In this document: positions 60,417 through 61,210 of the stretch, one piece after another | Layout of the letters: each line of letters opens with the position of its first letter | Numbering within the stretch: the stretch's first letter is position 1 | Source of the DNA: Planctomycetota bacterium | Lineage (GTDB): Bacteria; Planctomycetota; UBA1135; UBA2386 | Reading direction: 5' to 3' | Assembly (NCBI GenBank): GCA_021776805.1 | Contig: JAJFFD010000178.1 | Span: forward strand, 1-61,210 | Length of the DNA stretch: 61,210 nucleotides | The notes under the pieces: model-generated | What the model was told of the DNA's origin: nothing | The model's input: only the letters and a program-made list of their open reading frames with translations | Databases searched by the model: none | Made by a program: the position numbers and the translations under genes

Positions 60417-60757
60417 TTCTTCTTCCTCCGTTCGACATGCCGCTTGAACGAACCCAGCTGGGCGTCCCACTCCTTCTGGAGCTGTTCCAGCCAATCGTTC
60501 ACGGCCTGCATGGATTTGGGGAGCAGGCGAAAGACCCGCGCGCGAGCGTCCTCCTTGGGACGCTCGTCCGTGGCGATCCCGGCGTCGAGCAGGACGCGCA
60601 GGTGCCGGCTCATGGTCGGCGGCGAGGTCCGCGTCGCCGCTGCAAGCTCCCCCGCGCGGCGCGGCCGCGAGCCGAGCAGCTCGACTACCGAGCGCCGGGT
60701 GGGATCGGCGAGCGCGTTGAAGACTCGATCGACTGTAGCTCCTCGATTCCTTGCCAT
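60413..60757 (-). CDS. ArsR-family transcriptional regulator
   Basis: A 114-residue winged-helix protein: RVFNALADPTRRSVVELLG (ArsR N-terminal helix), ATRTSPPTMSRHLRVLLDAGI (recognition helix region) and a basic tail (RHVERRKKK). No CxC metal site of ArsR/SmtB type is present, so it is probably a non-metal sensor of the AHSA1-associated subgroup. It overlaps the SRPBCC-VOC gene by four bases and presumably regulates it. Confidence 0.9.
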   Translation of the reverse strand: MARNRGATVDRVFNALADPTRRSVVELLGSRPRRAGELAAATRTSPPTMSRHLRVLLDAGIATDERPKEDARARVFRLLPKSMQAVNDWLEQLQKEWDAQLGSFKRHVERRKKK

Positions 60758-60928
60758 TGGAGAAAATAGTTATCAGAACACGCAACTAATGTCAAGGCCC
60801 CGAACGCGCTGAGGAGGAGGGGTTCCATCAGGCAGCACAATTGCGCGCAGCAGCCTACCGCCACCTCCGACTAGCCTAACTCGTCGTAACTAAGCTATAA
60901 GTTGGGCCACTAAATCCAGGAGGTTCCC

Positions 60929-61210
60929 ATGATGGCAATCCCCCGCCCCGATCTCTCCAGTCGACCGCTGCAAATGACCTGCGAATACCTGGTCCACGCG
61001 AAACCAGGAAGGGTCTACGCCGCCTGGACCGAAGGCTTCGACAGCTGGTTCGCGCAGTCCGGAACGCTCGCCATGGTGCCGGAGCCCGGACGTCCGTATT
61101 TCTTCTACAACCGGGACGATTGGGGCAGGCATCCCCATTACGGCCGATTCCTGGACGTGAAAGAGGACGAGCTCATCGAGATGACATGGATGACTGGCAA
61201 CGGGACCGCC
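60929..61210 (+). CDS. SRPBCC (AHSA1-like) protein, 3' end outside window
   Basis: ATG 60929 or 60932 follows a strong AGGAGG ribosome-binding site (60918..60923). About 94 codons are in the window: a MTCEYLVHAKPGRVYAAWTEGFDSWF opening and YFFYNRDDWGRHPHYGRFL, then a beta strand, which is the AHSA1/START pattern and resembles the first domain of the fusion protein on the other strand. The spacing to ATG 60932 (8 bases) is the more usual. It is divergent from the ArsR operon. Confidence 0.8.
   Translation, partial: MMAIPRPDLSSRPLQMTCEYLVHAKPGRVYAAWTEGFDSWFAQSGTLAMVPEPGRPYFFYNRDDWGRHPHYGRFLDVKEDELIEMTWMTGNGTA

Noticed and set aside
59586-60785. 399-residue version of the SRPBCC-VOC protein
   Set aside because: Its N-terminal 120 residues are the ArsR gene read in the wrong frame; the true start is ATG 60416.

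Overview
The window looks like chromosomal DNA of a Planctomycetota bacterium, probably one of the marine lineages rich in sulfatases. Two large secreted proteins (kelch, 13322..14746; BNR propeller, 18147..20801) end in the same GxGC...SNGL..IGL type C-terminal module, which I associate with that phylum. Arylsulfatases, a DUF6807 protein, a PQQ propeller with EF-hands, many exported lipoproteins and double-membrane lipid-transport (Pqi) genes fit the same picture. This assignment rests on protein features only.

Layout. 1..8118 (minus): a tightly packed catabolic run read right to left: acyltransferase-like protein, DUF6807 protein, enolase-superfamily enzyme, Old Yellow Enzyme-type oxidoreductase, NRAMP-like transporter and a DUF993 TIM-barrel protein cut by the window edge. 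8323..13207 (plus): six genes joined by 4-base ATGA overlaps (Cys-rich lipoprotein, repeat protein, two PqiA halves, PqiB, PqiC), closed by a hairpin terminator. 13322..25000: secreted or outer-membrane proteins (kelch, FadL-like, exonuclease/endonuclease fold, GT4, BNR propeller, Tat-type alanine racemase, sulfatase, DUF481). 25172..31414: a surface-glycan block with a divergent kinase-like membrane protein, GT2, a GT8-like enzyme and three sulfotransferases. 31577..39314: Calx-beta lipoprotein, a selenocysteine SelW-like protein that ordinary gene calling would miss, PQQ/EF-hand protein, sarcosine-oxidase-like flavoprotein, K+ channel, exported MsrA-MsrB, radical SAM/SPASM protein and a VOC protein.

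39381..57871 is best read as a genomic island. An exact 40-base copy of the 5' half of tRNA-Gly(CCC) lies at its left end, next to a frameshifted integrase remnant. The complete tRNA-Gly lies at its right end (57832..57907). The island is visibly G+C richer than the DNA to its left. It carries four DUF1254/DUF1214 proteins plus one internally deleted copy, an IS3-family element that has cut off a sulfatase gene, a cNMP-binding/patatin phospholipase, a small conserved protein, a divergent MalT-like LuxR regulator, a lipoprotein, an alpha/beta hydrolase and an OprB-type porin. The gene set suggests a regulated uptake and hydrolysis module for a lipid or other ester substrate, which is inference.

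Right of the tRNA are a WD40 gene broken by one in-frame amber codon, a possible ParB-like fragment, an ArsR regulator with an SRPBCC-VOC fusion, and the start of another SRPBCC protein.

The most noteworthy observation is the SelW-like gene at 32129..32356 (minus). Its in-frame TGA sits in a CxxU redox motif and is followed at the proper distance by a perfect 7-bp hairpin with G as second loop base, as expected of a bacterial SECIS.
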